Source: an uncultured Mollicutes bacterium (GTDB lineage Bacteria > Bacillota_I > Bacilli_A > RFN20 > CAG-826). From it: a DNA stretch of 64,000 bases. Both the position numbers and the translations under genes were made by a program. Location: the NCBI GenBank assembly GCA_900545015.1, contig UQXJ01000003.1:1-64000 (forward strand). The letters run 5' to 3'. Shown here piece after piece: positions 53,770 through 62,174 of the stretch. Under the pieces are notes generated by a model. The model saw only the letters and a program-made list of their open reading frames with translations. It had not been told where the DNA came from and did no database searches. Position 1 is the stretch's first letter. Each line of letters opens with the position of its first letter.

Positions 53770-54816
53770 ATGACTAAATATGTAATAAAAAGAATATTAT
53801 TAGTCTTTCTCACAGCATTTATAGTTTTATCATTAACTTATATTCTCTTGTGTTGTTTGAAAGTTGATCTTCCATTTTTTACATCAGAAGGTCAAAAAGT
53901 CGCTTATTTGACTAATCAATGGCAAAAAGGATTTTTAGTAAGAGAAACGATGCCAACTGAAAAGTATGGTGAATTATTTGGTTCTTATACTGTTGGAAGT
54001 GGCGTTAGCCAAGTAACTTATTACTACTATCAAAGACCTATCATGGATAGATATTTTAGTTTTCTCCAAGGTGTATTCACTCGTTGGGATTGGGGTACAT
54101 CAATTGGATTTGAAGTTGGGAGACCTACAATAGATATCCTTATGTCTCGTTTACCTACAACAATTTTAATTAATATTATAAGTGTTATATTTTCTGTTCC
54201 CTTAGGAATTGGCTTAGGCATATGGTGCGCTCTAAAAAAAGACTCAGTATTTGATAATGTCATGCAAGTCTTAATGATGGTTGTTATTTCAATTCCAAGC
54301 TTTGTTTTAATTAGCTATCTCATCATGATGGCAGCAAATATTTCTTGGATACCAACATTCTGGCCACAATCAACTGATCCATTATATTTAAGAGTTGGTG
54401 CCTTTGTTGTTCCAGTTTTGGCTTTATCACTTGGCTCAATATTTGGTTATGCTAGATTTGTTAGAGCAGAACTTTGTGAAGTTTTAGAAAGTGATTATTT
54501 ATTACTTGCAAGAACAAAAGGCTTAACAAGACGTCAATCAATTTTACGTCACGCTTTAAGAAATTCAATGGTGCCTGTTTTGCCAATGGTTGTTAGTGAA
54601 TTTATTTCAATTCTTGGAGGAAGTATGATTCTTGAGAACTTATACCAAATTCCAGGTGTTGGACAACTTTATATGGCAGCATTTAATGCAAAAGACTATT
54701 CATTACTTATGACAGATATGGCTTTTTACACATTAATTGGATTACTTGCTGCAATCGTCGTTGATTTATCATATGGATTTATCGATCCACGTATTAGAAT
54801 GGGGGCAAAGAAATAG
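53770..54816 (+). CDS. oppB: Oligopeptide ABC permease OppB2
   Basis: 348 residues, paralogue of OppB1: MTKYVIKRILLVFLTAFIVLS, an extracytoplasmic insert ending TRWDWGTSIGF, the EVLESDYLLLARTKGL-TRRQS transport signature, and SYGFIDPRIRMGAK at the end. AAGGAGGAATT is the RBS. Stop 2 bp before oppC2. Confidence 0.92.
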   Translation: MTKYVIKRILLVFLTAFIVLSLTYILLCCLKVDLPFFTSEGQKVAYLTNQWQKGFLVRETMPTEKYGELFGSYTVGSGVSQVTYYYYQRPIMDRYFSFLQGVFTRWDWGTSIGFEVGRPTIDILMSRLPTTILINIISVIFSVPLGIGLGIWCALKKDSVFDNVMQVLMMVVISIPSFVLISYLIMMAANISWIPTFWPQSTDPLYLRVGAFVVPVLALSLGSIFGYARFVRAELCEVLESDYLLLARTKGLTRRQSILRHALRNSMVPVLPMVVSEFISILGGSMILENLYQIPGVGQLYMAAFNAKDYSLLMTDMAFYTLIGLLAAIVVDLSYGFIDPRIRMGAKK

Positions 54817-54818
54817 TT

Positions 54819-56813
54819 ATGGAAGAAAAAAATAAAATTAATGAAGTAATTATTGATGGCGAAGGTCATGAAATTACTTATAACGAAAATGACTTTGACT
54901 TTGTCCAAAGTGACACATCAATTCACGATTTAAAACTTAAATCAAAACCAACAACTTTCTTAAAAGACGCAATTCGTAGGTTTTTTAAATCAAAATCTGC
55001 AATTGTTGGTTTTTCAATTGTTGGCATCTTATTCCTTGGTTCACTTATAATCCCGCTTTGTACTCCAGATCAAGGCGTCTTTAATGTTGATAAAGATGGT
55101 GGAGGATCAAGTAGCGAATTTAATCTTGTTCCTAAATTATTCAATGCGGGTTCAGGATTCTGGGATGGTACAGTTAAAAGAACAAAAATTCTTTACGATA
55201 AAGAAAATGAAGTACCAGTTGGATATAGAGAAGGAACTTTCTTTAACTTAAAATCATATGAAGAAGAAGCAAGTGGCATTTTCAGTACATATGCTAGTGG
55301 TGGTTACTTAAATGTATATCAAACAAATAGCGAAAAAGATGCAAATTATTATTCACCTTTGATCGACTTTGATTTTACAAATAATTATTCATTAAGCTAC
55401 AACTTACTCGATGAAGCATATGGCAATTATGAATTTACAGGAATTAAAGTTTCATTATTTGATGGAAATAATCATTATTATCTTGTTGGTAAAAACAACT
55501 TTTCAAAAGATTTAAATGTAAATATTAACATCAATGAAACTTTAACTAATAATGGTTATGATTTATCTACAATATCAAAAGCAAAAATCTATTTTGATAT
55601 TCAAAAATCAGATAATACAAAAACAGGGAATGTCTTTATTAAAGATTGCTTAATTTCAAGTAATAATAGTGAAGAAAAAGAAACTTTAGATGCTATCAGC
55701 TTTAAAGATGGCAATGAAGTTATGTGTAGAGAAGCTGGAACAAGCAACGCTTGGGCTGGTGATTTTGGTAAAACTACATACAAAATAACTGTTCCATATT
55801 GCGATTTTACATTTGATATGTACGAATCAGTTTATGGACTTGTTGACAAAACATATGGTTATCTTGAACTTCAAGTTTTTGCTTCAAAAGGTGGTATGAA
55901 AATTAATTTTTCTTCTACGGATTATAAGGCAACAGCAGATAAAGAAGTTTTAAAGAATAGATTCCAAATTTTAGATGAAAATGAATGTCCAATCGCTGAA
56001 GTTGTAGAACAAGTTGGCGATGCAACATATAATTCATCAACAAAAAGATGGACTGGATATTCATTAAAAGTAAAAATCGAAAATTATAAAGTTCTTGGAT
56101 ATTCATCAATGCCAAGATATATCTTTGGAACAAACGGCTCTGGTAAAGATTATCTTAAATTAATGTTTAAAGGATTAAGATTCTCATTACTTTTAGCAAT
56201 TGGTGTTAGCTTTGTTAATATTGTAATTGGTCTTATCTGGGGTTCAATTTCTGGATATTTTGGTGGATGGACAGATATTATTATGGAAAGAATCTGTGAT
56301 ATTATCAGTGGCCTTCCAACAATGGTTATTATTACTTTATGTATTCTTTATGGTAGAGAATTAAACTGGGGTAGCTTAAGCGATGTCTTAGCTTTAATGA
56401 TTTCATTATTTATGACAGGATGGATGGGAGTTAGTGCTAGAACTAGAACTCAATTCTATCGTTATAAAGGAAGAGAATATATTTTAGCTAGTAGAACTTT
56501 AGGCGCAAAAGATGGTCGATTAATCTTCAAACATATTTTACCTAACTCAGCAGGAACAATTATTACTTCATCAGTCTTAATGATTCCTAGCGTAATTTAT
56601 ACTGAAGCTAGTATTGCATATCTTGGATTAGGTTTACAAAATCAAGTATTATTTGGTGTCGTTTTAAGTGAAGCGAGCACATATTATAGTGGTGAAAAGA
56701 GCTATTTATTACTTATTCCTACCGTTGTTATGATGTTCTTACTTGTTTCATTTAACTTATTCGGAAACGGATTAAGAGATGCATTTAACCCACAACTTAA
56801 AGGAGGAGAATAA
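54819..56813 (+). CDS. oppC: Oligopeptide ABC permease OppC2 with a ~340-residue extracellular insertion
   Basis: 664 residues. Normal cytoplasmic start (KSKPTTFLKDAIRRFFKSK) and span 1, then an insertion of about 340 residues before the GTNGSGKDYL motif (about 435). The rest is a standard OppC: EYILASRTLGAKDGRLI and NGLRDAFNPQLKGGE. The insert shares LVPKLFNAGSGFWDGTVKR and GGYLNVYQ with OppC1 but is shorter, so the insertion predates duplication of the locus. Confidence 0.9.
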   Translation: MEEKNKINEVIIDGEGHEITYNENDFDFVQSDTSIHDLKLKSKPTTFLKDAIRRFFKSKSAIVGFSIVGILFLGSLIIPLCTPDQGVFNVDKDGGGSSSEFNLVPKLFNAGSGFWDGTVKRTKILYDKENEVPVGYREGTFFNLKSYEEEASGIFSTYASGGYLNVYQTNSEKDANYYSPLIDFDFTNNYSLSYNLLDEAYGNYEFTGIKVSLFDGNNHYYLVGKNNFSKDLNVNININETLTNNGYDLSTISKAKIYFDIQKSDNTKTGNVFIKDCLISSNNSEEKETLDAISFKDGNEVMCREAGTSNAWAGDFGKTTYKITVPYCDFTFDMYESVYGLVDKTYGYLELQVFASKGGMKINFSSTDYKATADKEVLKNRFQILDENECPIAEVVEQVGDATYNSSTKRWTGYSLKVKIENYKVLGYSSMPRYIFGTNGSGKDYLKLMFKGLRFSLLLAIGVSFVNIVIGLIWGSISGYFGGWTDIIMERICDIISGLPTMVIITLCILYGRELNWGSLSDVLALMISLFMTGWMGVSARTRTQFYRYKGREYILASRTLGAKDGRLIFKHILPNSAGTIITSSVLMIPSVIYTEASIAYLGLGLQNQVLFGVVLSEASTYYSGEKSYLLLIPTVVMMFLLVSFNLFGNGLRDAFNPQLKGGE

Positions 56814-56815
56814 AA

Positions 56816-58798
56816 ATGGAAGAAAAAGTATTATCAGTAAATGATTTACATGTCTCCTTTAAGACAGATAGAGGAATTGTAAAAGCTGTTAGAGGAGTTT
56901 CATTTGATCTTTATAAAGGTGAAACTCTTTGTATTGTTGGCGAATCTGGTTCAGGAAAATCAGTTACTAACAAAGCAATCATGGGAATAAGTGCAAAAAA
57001 TGCAATTATTGAAAGCGGCTCAATTCTTTATGAAGGTGAAGATTTAACTAAAGTTAGTGAAGAAGAATTCCATCGTATTAGAGGACATAAAATTGGAATG
57101 ATTTTCCAAGACCCTTTAAGTGCTTTAAATCCTGTTATGAAAATAGGGAAGCAAATCACTGAAGCAACTCTTGTTAATAGAAATATTTTAAAGAGAAGAT
57201 ATGAAGAATTAATCGCTAACGATTTAATTCGCTATAGAAATAATTTTTCAAACACTGAATTCAATATAAATAAGCTCGAATCCTATATTGAGCAAAACGA
57301 AAAAACTATTAAGAAATTTGGCGAATTAAGTAAAAAAGTTTCAAAAATTGATAAGAAATTAGCTAATCCTGATTTACAAGGTGAAAAATCAATTGAACTT
57401 AATGACTTAAAGGCTAATTTAGAAAATGAAATTGCTGACTTAGTTTCATCGAATGTTGATTTCTATGATTTCTTAATGAAAGACAAAACAAATGAAATCG
57501 ATTCTTTAAAAGACAAGTTAGAAAAATTATCTAAGAAAACTTTTGACAACGAAGTTTATAAAAACATTAATGACGATGAAATTAAATTTATCAATGATCT
57601 TCTTGAATTCTATAAAAAAGATTTCGTTGTCTTTAAAAAAGATAATGTTTCTGACTCTTTAAAAGTTCAAAATGAAATTTTTAAAGAATTAATTAAGGTT
57701 TATAAACTTAGTTGTAAAGCTAAAAAACAAAATTTAAAGGTAGCTTTAAATAATAAGAAAAAAGAAGCAAAAGCTGAAGTTGATAAATATTATTTAGAAA
57801 TTAAAAAAGTTCATGATGACAAAATGACCGAATTAAATACTGAACTTTTAAAAATTGAAGAAAAAATGAAAAGCGTTTTATCTTCATTATCAGAAGATGA
57901 ACGCAACGAACTTTTAAGTGATATCAAATTCAATAAAGTTTTAAAAGAAAAAGAGAAAAAGTTCAATAAAAAAACTAAAGAAATGAATCTTTCTAAAGTT
58001 ACAAAAAGGGAAGTAAATTATAAAGAATTAAAAAATCATGAATATGCTGAACTTTTAAAAGAAAAAGAAGCACTTGAAATAAAAATAGAAGAAGAAAAAG
58101 CTGATTTTGTTAATAAAACTAAAGTAACAAAAGCAGAAGCTAAAAAGATGGCTTTAGAAGTTATGAAAGAAGTCGGCATTCCTCTTCCTGAAAAACGTTT
58201 TAAGCAATATCCATTTGAATTTTCAGGTGGTATGAGACAACGTATCGTCATTGCAATTGCTTTAACCGCAAATCCAGATATTTTAATTTGTGATGAACCT
58301 ACAACTGCACTTGATGTTACAATTCAAGCTCAAATTCTTGATTTAATTAATAAATTAAAAGAAGAACGTCACTTAAGCTGTATCTTTATTACTCACGATT
58401 TGGGCGTTGTTGCTCATATGGCTGATAGAGTTGCTGTAATGTATGCTGGAAGAATTGTAGAATATGGAAAAGTTGATGAAATATTCTATGAACCTAAACA
58501 TCCATATACTTGGGCACTTTTATCATCAATTCCTGATATTAATAGTAAAGAAAAACTTGAAGCAATCCCTGGAACACCTCCAGATATGTTATTCCCTCCA
58601 AAAGGCGATGCGTTTGCTTTAAGAAGTAAATATGCAATGGCTATTGATTTTAAATATCAACCACCATTCTTTAATGTTAGCGATACTCACTATGCTGCAA
58701 CTTGGCTGTTAGCTAAAGGCGCACCAAGTGTAAAAATGCCAGCGATTGTTGAAAAGAGAATTGAAGAAGCTAAAAAGCGTATGAAGGAGGAAAAATAG
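56816..58798 (+). CDS. oppD: Oligopeptide ABC ATPase OppD2 with coiled-coil insertion
   Basis: 660 residues against ~340 for usual OppD. Walker A GESGSGKS (42-49), Q-loop MIFQDPLSALNP (~98), then a ~320-residue Lys/Glu-rich helical insertion (about 125-450), signature FSGGMRQR (~468), Walker B ICDEPTTALD, H-loop FITHD and the oligo_HPY C-terminus (SIPDINSKEKLEAIPGTPPD). GGAGGAG RBS, 2 bp from oppC2. Corresponds to the first half of the fused protein of locus 1. Confidence 0.94.
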   Translation: MEEKVLSVNDLHVSFKTDRGIVKAVRGVSFDLYKGETLCIVGESGSGKSVTNKAIMGISAKNAIIESGSILYEGEDLTKVSEEEFHRIRGHKIGMIFQDPLSALNPVMKIGKQITEATLVNRNILKRRYEELIANDLIRYRNNFSNTEFNINKLESYIEQNEKTIKKFGELSKKVSKIDKKLANPDLQGEKSIELNDLKANLENEIADLVSSNVDFYDFLMKDKTNEIDSLKDKLEKLSKKTFDNEVYKNINDDEIKFINDLLEFYKKDFVVFKKDNVSDSLKVQNEIFKELIKVYKLSCKAKKQNLKVALNNKKKEAKAEVDKYYLEIKKVHDDKMTELNTELLKIEEKMKSVLSSLSEDERNELLSDIKFNKVLKEKEKKFNKKTKEMNLSKVTKREVNYKELKNHEYAELLKEKEALEIKIEEEKADFVNKTKVTKAEAKKMALEVMKEVGIPLPEKRFKQYPFEFSGGMRQRIVIAIALTANPDILICDEPTTALDVTIQAQILDLINKLKEERHLSCIFITHDLGVVAHMADRVAVMYAGRIVEYGKVDEIFYEPKHPYTWALLSSIPDINSKEKLEAIPGTPPDMLFPPKGDAFALRSKYAMAIDFKYQPPFFNVSDTHYAATWLLAKGAPSVKMPAIVEKRIEEAKKRMKEEK

Positions 58799-58799
58799 T

Positions 58800-60164
58800 A
58801 TGAAAGAAAACAATAAAAAAGATGAAAAAATATTTTTCCAAGATGATAAGACTTATGTAGCTCAAGATGCAAATCTCTTTAAAGGTGATGAAAACGATTC
58901 TGTTGAACATCCTGTAACAAGCGCTGATGAAATCGCAAAAGAAGAAAAAGCCACTGAAGAGGAAGCTTTAGAATCTATTCGTCATAAATGCAAATTTAAA
59001 GAAGAATATGTTCAAGAAAAAGCAATTTTAAGTGTCAATCACTTAAAACAATATTTCTTCTTTGGAAAAGGACCAACAAAATATAAATTAAAAGCTGTTC
59101 ATGATGTTTCATTTAAAGTTTATGAAGGTGAAACATTTGGTATTGTTGGAGAATCTGGTTGTGGTAAAACAACAACTGGACGTTCAATTATTAGATTATA
59201 TGACATCACAAGTGGTTCAATTTATTATAAAGGCCAAAGAATTGCTGCTGGTAGTAGATGGAATGAAAAAGAAATTAAATACACTTTAATTCGTAAGAAT
59301 AAAATTTTAAAAGAATTAAAAGAATCTTTTAAAAAAGGTGAAATTGATGAAGCAACATATAATGCTAAAAAAGAAGAAGCAATTAAACATGCTAATGAAA
59401 TTGTTAAAGTTCAAAAAGAAAAAATTAAGCAAATTAAGCATGATGATAAACATGTCGATCCTAAATTATTAAGAGAAATTCAAATGATCTTCCAAGATCC
59501 AATTGATTCTCTTGATCCTAGAATGACTGTTGAAAGTATTATTAGTGAAGGATTGCAAATTCAAGGCTTTAAAAATAAAAAAGAAAATCATAAGAAAGTA
59601 GTTGAAGCTTTAGAAAGAGTTGGCTTAATTGAAGATTATGCTAATCGTTATCCACATGAATTCTCTGGTGGACAAAGACAAAGAATTGGCATTGCTCGTG
59701 CACTAATTATGAATCCTAAATTATTGATTTGTGATGAACCAATTTCTGCACTTGATGTCTCGATTCGTGCTCAAATTATTAATTTACTTGATGATTTAAA
59801 GAAAGAAATTGGCCTTTCAATTATATTTATTGCTCATGACCTTTCTGTTGTTAAATATTTCTGCGATAGAATTGCTGTTATGTATTTTGGTGAAATTGTT
59901 GAGCTTGCAACAAGTGATGAATTATTTAAGCATCCACTTCACCCTTATACAAAATCACTTCTGAGTGCAATTCCTCTTCCAAATCCAGAACTTGAAAAGA
60001 AGAGAAAGAGAATTATTTATAATCCAGAAGAAGCACATGACTATAGTAAAGAAAAACCAAGAATGGTTGAAATCTTGCCTGGCCATTTCATCTTAGCAAA
60101 TACTGAAGAAATTGCTAAATATAAGGAAGAAATTAAAGAATTAGACCTTACTAATGTAAAATAG
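58800..60164 (+). CDS. oppF: Oligopeptide ABC ATPase OppF2
   Basis: 454 residues. A variable acidic N-terminus, then HKCKFKEEYVQEKAILSVNH, Walker A GESGCGKTT (~116), a ~60-residue helical insert (EKEIKYTLIRKNKILKELKE onward) before the Q-loop MIFQDPIDSLDP, signature FSGGQRQRIGIARAL (~287), Walker B ICDEPISALD, and a HPLHPYTKSLLSAIP HPY-like tail. It lacks the acidic linker and DUF2188 end found in the fused protein of locus 1. Starts 1 bp after the oppD2 stop (AAGGAGGA in oppD2). Confidence 0.94.
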   Translation: MKENNKKDEKIFFQDDKTYVAQDANLFKGDENDSVEHPVTSADEIAKEEKATEEEALESIRHKCKFKEEYVQEKAILSVNHLKQYFFFGKGPTKYKLKAVHDVSFKVYEGETFGIVGESGCGKTTTGRSIIRLYDITSGSIYYKGQRIAAGSRWNEKEIKYTLIRKNKILKELKESFKKGEIDEATYNAKKEEAIKHANEIVKVQKEKIKQIKHDDKHVDPKLLREIQMIFQDPIDSLDPRMTVESIISEGLQIQGFKNKKENHKKVVEALERVGLIEDYANRYPHEFSGGQRQRIGIARALIMNPKLLICDEPISALDVSIRAQIINLLDDLKKEIGLSIIFIAHDLSVVKYFCDRIAVMYFGEIVELATSDELFKHPLHPYTKSLLSAIPLPNPELEKKRKRIIYNPEEAHDYSKEKPRMVEILPGHFILANTEEIAKYKEEIKELDLTNVK

Positions 60165-60198
60165 TGAAAATTTTTCAATAAAAAGTATAAAATTTTCA
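60165..60198 (+). terminator. AT-rich hairpin after oppF2
   Basis: Perfect 10-bp stem TGAAAATTTT / AAAATTTTCA, 14-nt loop, no T-run. Weak as a terminator. Confidence 0.45.
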
Positions 60199-60203
60199 AA
60201 AAG

Positions 60204-60220
60204 TTAAGAAATTGTTAAAA
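60204..60220 (+). promoter_or_regulatory. Direct-repeat box 5: TTAAGA-N5-TTAAAA, with riboswitch promoter
   Basis: TTAAGA (60204-60209) and TTAAAA (60215-60220), 11-bp period. CATAAT (60241-60246) follows 20 bp later, as at boxes 2 and 4. A TTGACA at 60237-60242 could instead pair with TAGACT (60259-60264, 16-bp spacer). Only the first option would transcribe the whole outer P1 strand of the riboswitch. Confidence 0.5.
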
Positions 60221-60263
60221 AAATAACAATTATTAATTGACATAATATTTATTAGGTATAGAC

Positions 60264-60440
60264 TTTACACGTAAAGATTGATAGAGGCGCGATTTAAAAG
60301 AGTAGTTAGCGGAGGAGACATCCTATGAAACTAATGAAAGGTATGATCGCCGAAACAAATTTAAGGTATTAAATTTGATTGGTTTATGGGAGAACATCCC
60401 TATAAACTCCTAGAATTTCTAGAGGCGCTATCGGTGTAAA
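60264..60440 (+). ncRNA. Lysine riboswitch (L box)
   Basis: Conserved lysine-aptamer blocks in order: GATAGAGGCGCGA, AAGAGTAG, GGAGGAGACATCC, TGAAAGG, GATCGCCGAAACAAAT, a GGGAGAACATCCC hairpin, and TTTCTAGAGGCGCTATC. P1 pairs GATAG (60280-60284) with CTATC (60428-60432), and TTTACAC (60264-60270) can extend it with GTGTAAA (60434-60440). Match to the B. subtilis lysC leader is close by eye. An intrinsic terminator follows, so lysine binding should stop transcription of the transporter. Confidence 0.92.
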
Positions 60441-60455
60441 TCCTTGTTTAATTTG

Positions 60456-60484
60456 AGATTGCATCGAGCGATGCAATCTTTTTG
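60456..60484 (+). terminator. Riboswitch-controlled terminator
   Basis: Perfect 10-bp stem AGATTGCATC / GATGCAATCT, GAGC loop, then TTTTTG. Expected to form when lysine stabilises the aptamer. Confidence 0.92.
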
Positions 60485-60501
60485 TTAAAAAGGAGATTTA
60501 T

Positions 60502-61392
60502 ATGAAAAAGAGTATTTTAAAAGGTGCGTTACTTTCTTTAGCATTATGTTCATTAGGAACTGTTGTTTCATGTGGCGCAACAAGTGTTGATAATTCTAGA
60601 TTAGTTATTGGAATGGAATGCAATTATCAACCATTCAATTGGACAGAACAAAAATCAAATGAATTTACATTAAAAATTGATGGAACAAATGATTTTGCTG
60701 ATGGTTATGATATCGCAGTTGCTAAATATTTAAGTGAAGACTTAAATAAAGAAGTAGTTATTAAAAGACTTGAATGGGGTTCACTTATTCCTAGTTTAAA
60801 TAGTGGTGAAATCAATATGGTTTTAGCTGGTATGACAAACACTGAAGAAAGAAGACAAGCAATCGACTTCACAAATCCATATTTATCAAGTGAATTAGCA
60901 TTTTTAGTAAGAACATCTGATGTTGATTCTTCTATTGGCACAAAGGAAAATCCAGCTAGTTATAGTGAATTATTAAATATTTTTAATGGTAAAAGTCTTG
61001 TTTGCCAAGCAAATGTTGTTGGCGATGATTTTATTGAAACTTATTTTGTAAATAATAACGAAGGAAAAACAATTAGACATTCAGCTGCTCAAAATTCTTA
61101 TCCTCTTGCAGCAAATGATGTTTTAGGTGGAATTAGTTTTGCAATGCCAGCAGAACTTCCTGTTATTGAAGCAATGACAAATTTAAATAAAGATAAATTA
61201 AGAGTTTTATATTGTGTTTATACAAAATTCTTAAGCGCCGATGATATAAACGGATTAAGTGTTTCTATTGGAATTAAAAAAGGAAATGAAGAATTAAAAG
61301 AAGAACTTAATACTTCGTTAAGTAAACTCTCTAATGAAAAAAGAGGTGTAATGATGGGGGCAGCAGCTAAAAGATCTGCTAATAACGCTTAA
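60502..61392 (+). CDS. Amino-acid-binding lipoprotein, probably lysine
   Basis: 296 residues, lipobox VVSC (Cys 24), then an SBP family 3 fold: RLVIGMECNYQPFNWTE, GYDIAVAKYLSEDLNKEVVI, WGSLIPSLNSGEINMVLAGM, TEERRQAIDFTNPYLSSELA. The family binds polar amino acids. The lysine riboswitch directly upstream points to lysine as the ligand. AAGGAGAT RBS. TAATG overlap with the permease gene. Confidence 0.9.
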   Translation: MKKSILKGALLSLALCSLGTVVSCGATSVDNSRLVIGMECNYQPFNWTEQKSNEFTLKIDGTNDFADGYDIAVAKYLSEDLNKEVVIKRLEWGSLIPSLNSGEINMVLAGMTNTEERRQAIDFTNPYLSSELAFLVRTSDVDSSIGTKENPASYSELLNIFNGKSLVCQANVVGDDFIETYFVNNNEGKTIRHSAAQNSYPLAANDVLGGISFAMPAELPVIEAMTNLNKDKLRVLYCVYTKFLSADDINGLSVSIGIKKGNEELKEELNTSLSKLSNEKRGVMMGAAAKRSANNA

Positions 61393-62174
61393 TGATAGAC
61401 TTTGGTAAATTATTTAATCTTTGGGGCGAGAATGCTGCAGTTATTGGTTATGGTGTTTTAAGTACCATAATCTTATCTGTAGTTGGTACTTTAGTTGGCT
61501 TAGTTTTAGGTATTTTTCTTGCTTATGGAAAAAATATAAAAATTAAAGGAACGGATAACTGGGCAATTAAAGGACTTAAAGGACTTTGCTTAGGAGTATG
61601 TAATATTTATTCAACAGTTTTAAGAGGAACTCCAATGATGGTCCAAGCTCTTATATTTAAGTTTGGATGCTCAGCGATTGGATTAAATTGGTCAAATATC
61701 TATTTCCAAGGTGAAATCAATAACGTAATTAATGGTTGGCTCTTTGCTGGCTTGATTGTAATTACATTCAATACAGCAGCTTATATGGGTGAAATTGTTA
61801 AGAGTGGATTAAATGGCGTTGATAAAGGGCAAATTGAAGGTGCTAGAAGTTTAGGAATGTCTAGTGCAAGAACTAGTATTTCAATTATCCTTCCTCAAGC
61901 ATTAAGAAATGCTCTTCCAACAATTGGAAATGAATTAATTGTAAATATTAAGGATTCAAGCGTTTTAAACGTAATATCTGTTACAGAATTATTCTATCGT
62001 TTGAATTTAGTTGCTGGTAAATCATATGCTTATATGGAATCTTATATCATTCTTGCTGTAATTTATTTAGCATTAACACTCGTTGCTTCATTAATTTTAA
62101 AATTAATTGAAAAGAAAATGGATGGAGTTAAATTCTCGTTGAATCCATTTAGATTTAATAGGAACAAATTATAA
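61392..62174 (+). CDS. Polar amino-acid ABC permease, probably lysine
   Basis: 260 residues, HisM/GlnP family: an N-terminal span after GYGVLSTIILSVVGTLVGLV, STVLRGTPMMVQ, and the EAA coupling loop IEGARSLGMSSARTSISIIL. About five membrane spans. Overlaps both neighbours by TAATG, so the three importer genes are tightly coupled. Confidence 0.93.
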   Translation: MIDFGKLFNLWGENAAVIGYGVLSTIILSVVGTLVGLVLGIFLAYGKNIKIKGTDNWAIKGLKGLCLGVCNIYSTVLRGTPMMVQALIFKFGCSAIGLNWSNIYFQGEINNVINGWLFAGLIVITFNTAAYMGEIVKSGLNGVDKGQIEGARSLGMSSARTSISIILPQALRNALPTIGNELIVNIKDSSVLNVISVTELFYRLNLVAGKSYAYMESYIILAVIYLALTLVASLILKLIEKKMDGVKFSLNPFRFNRNKL

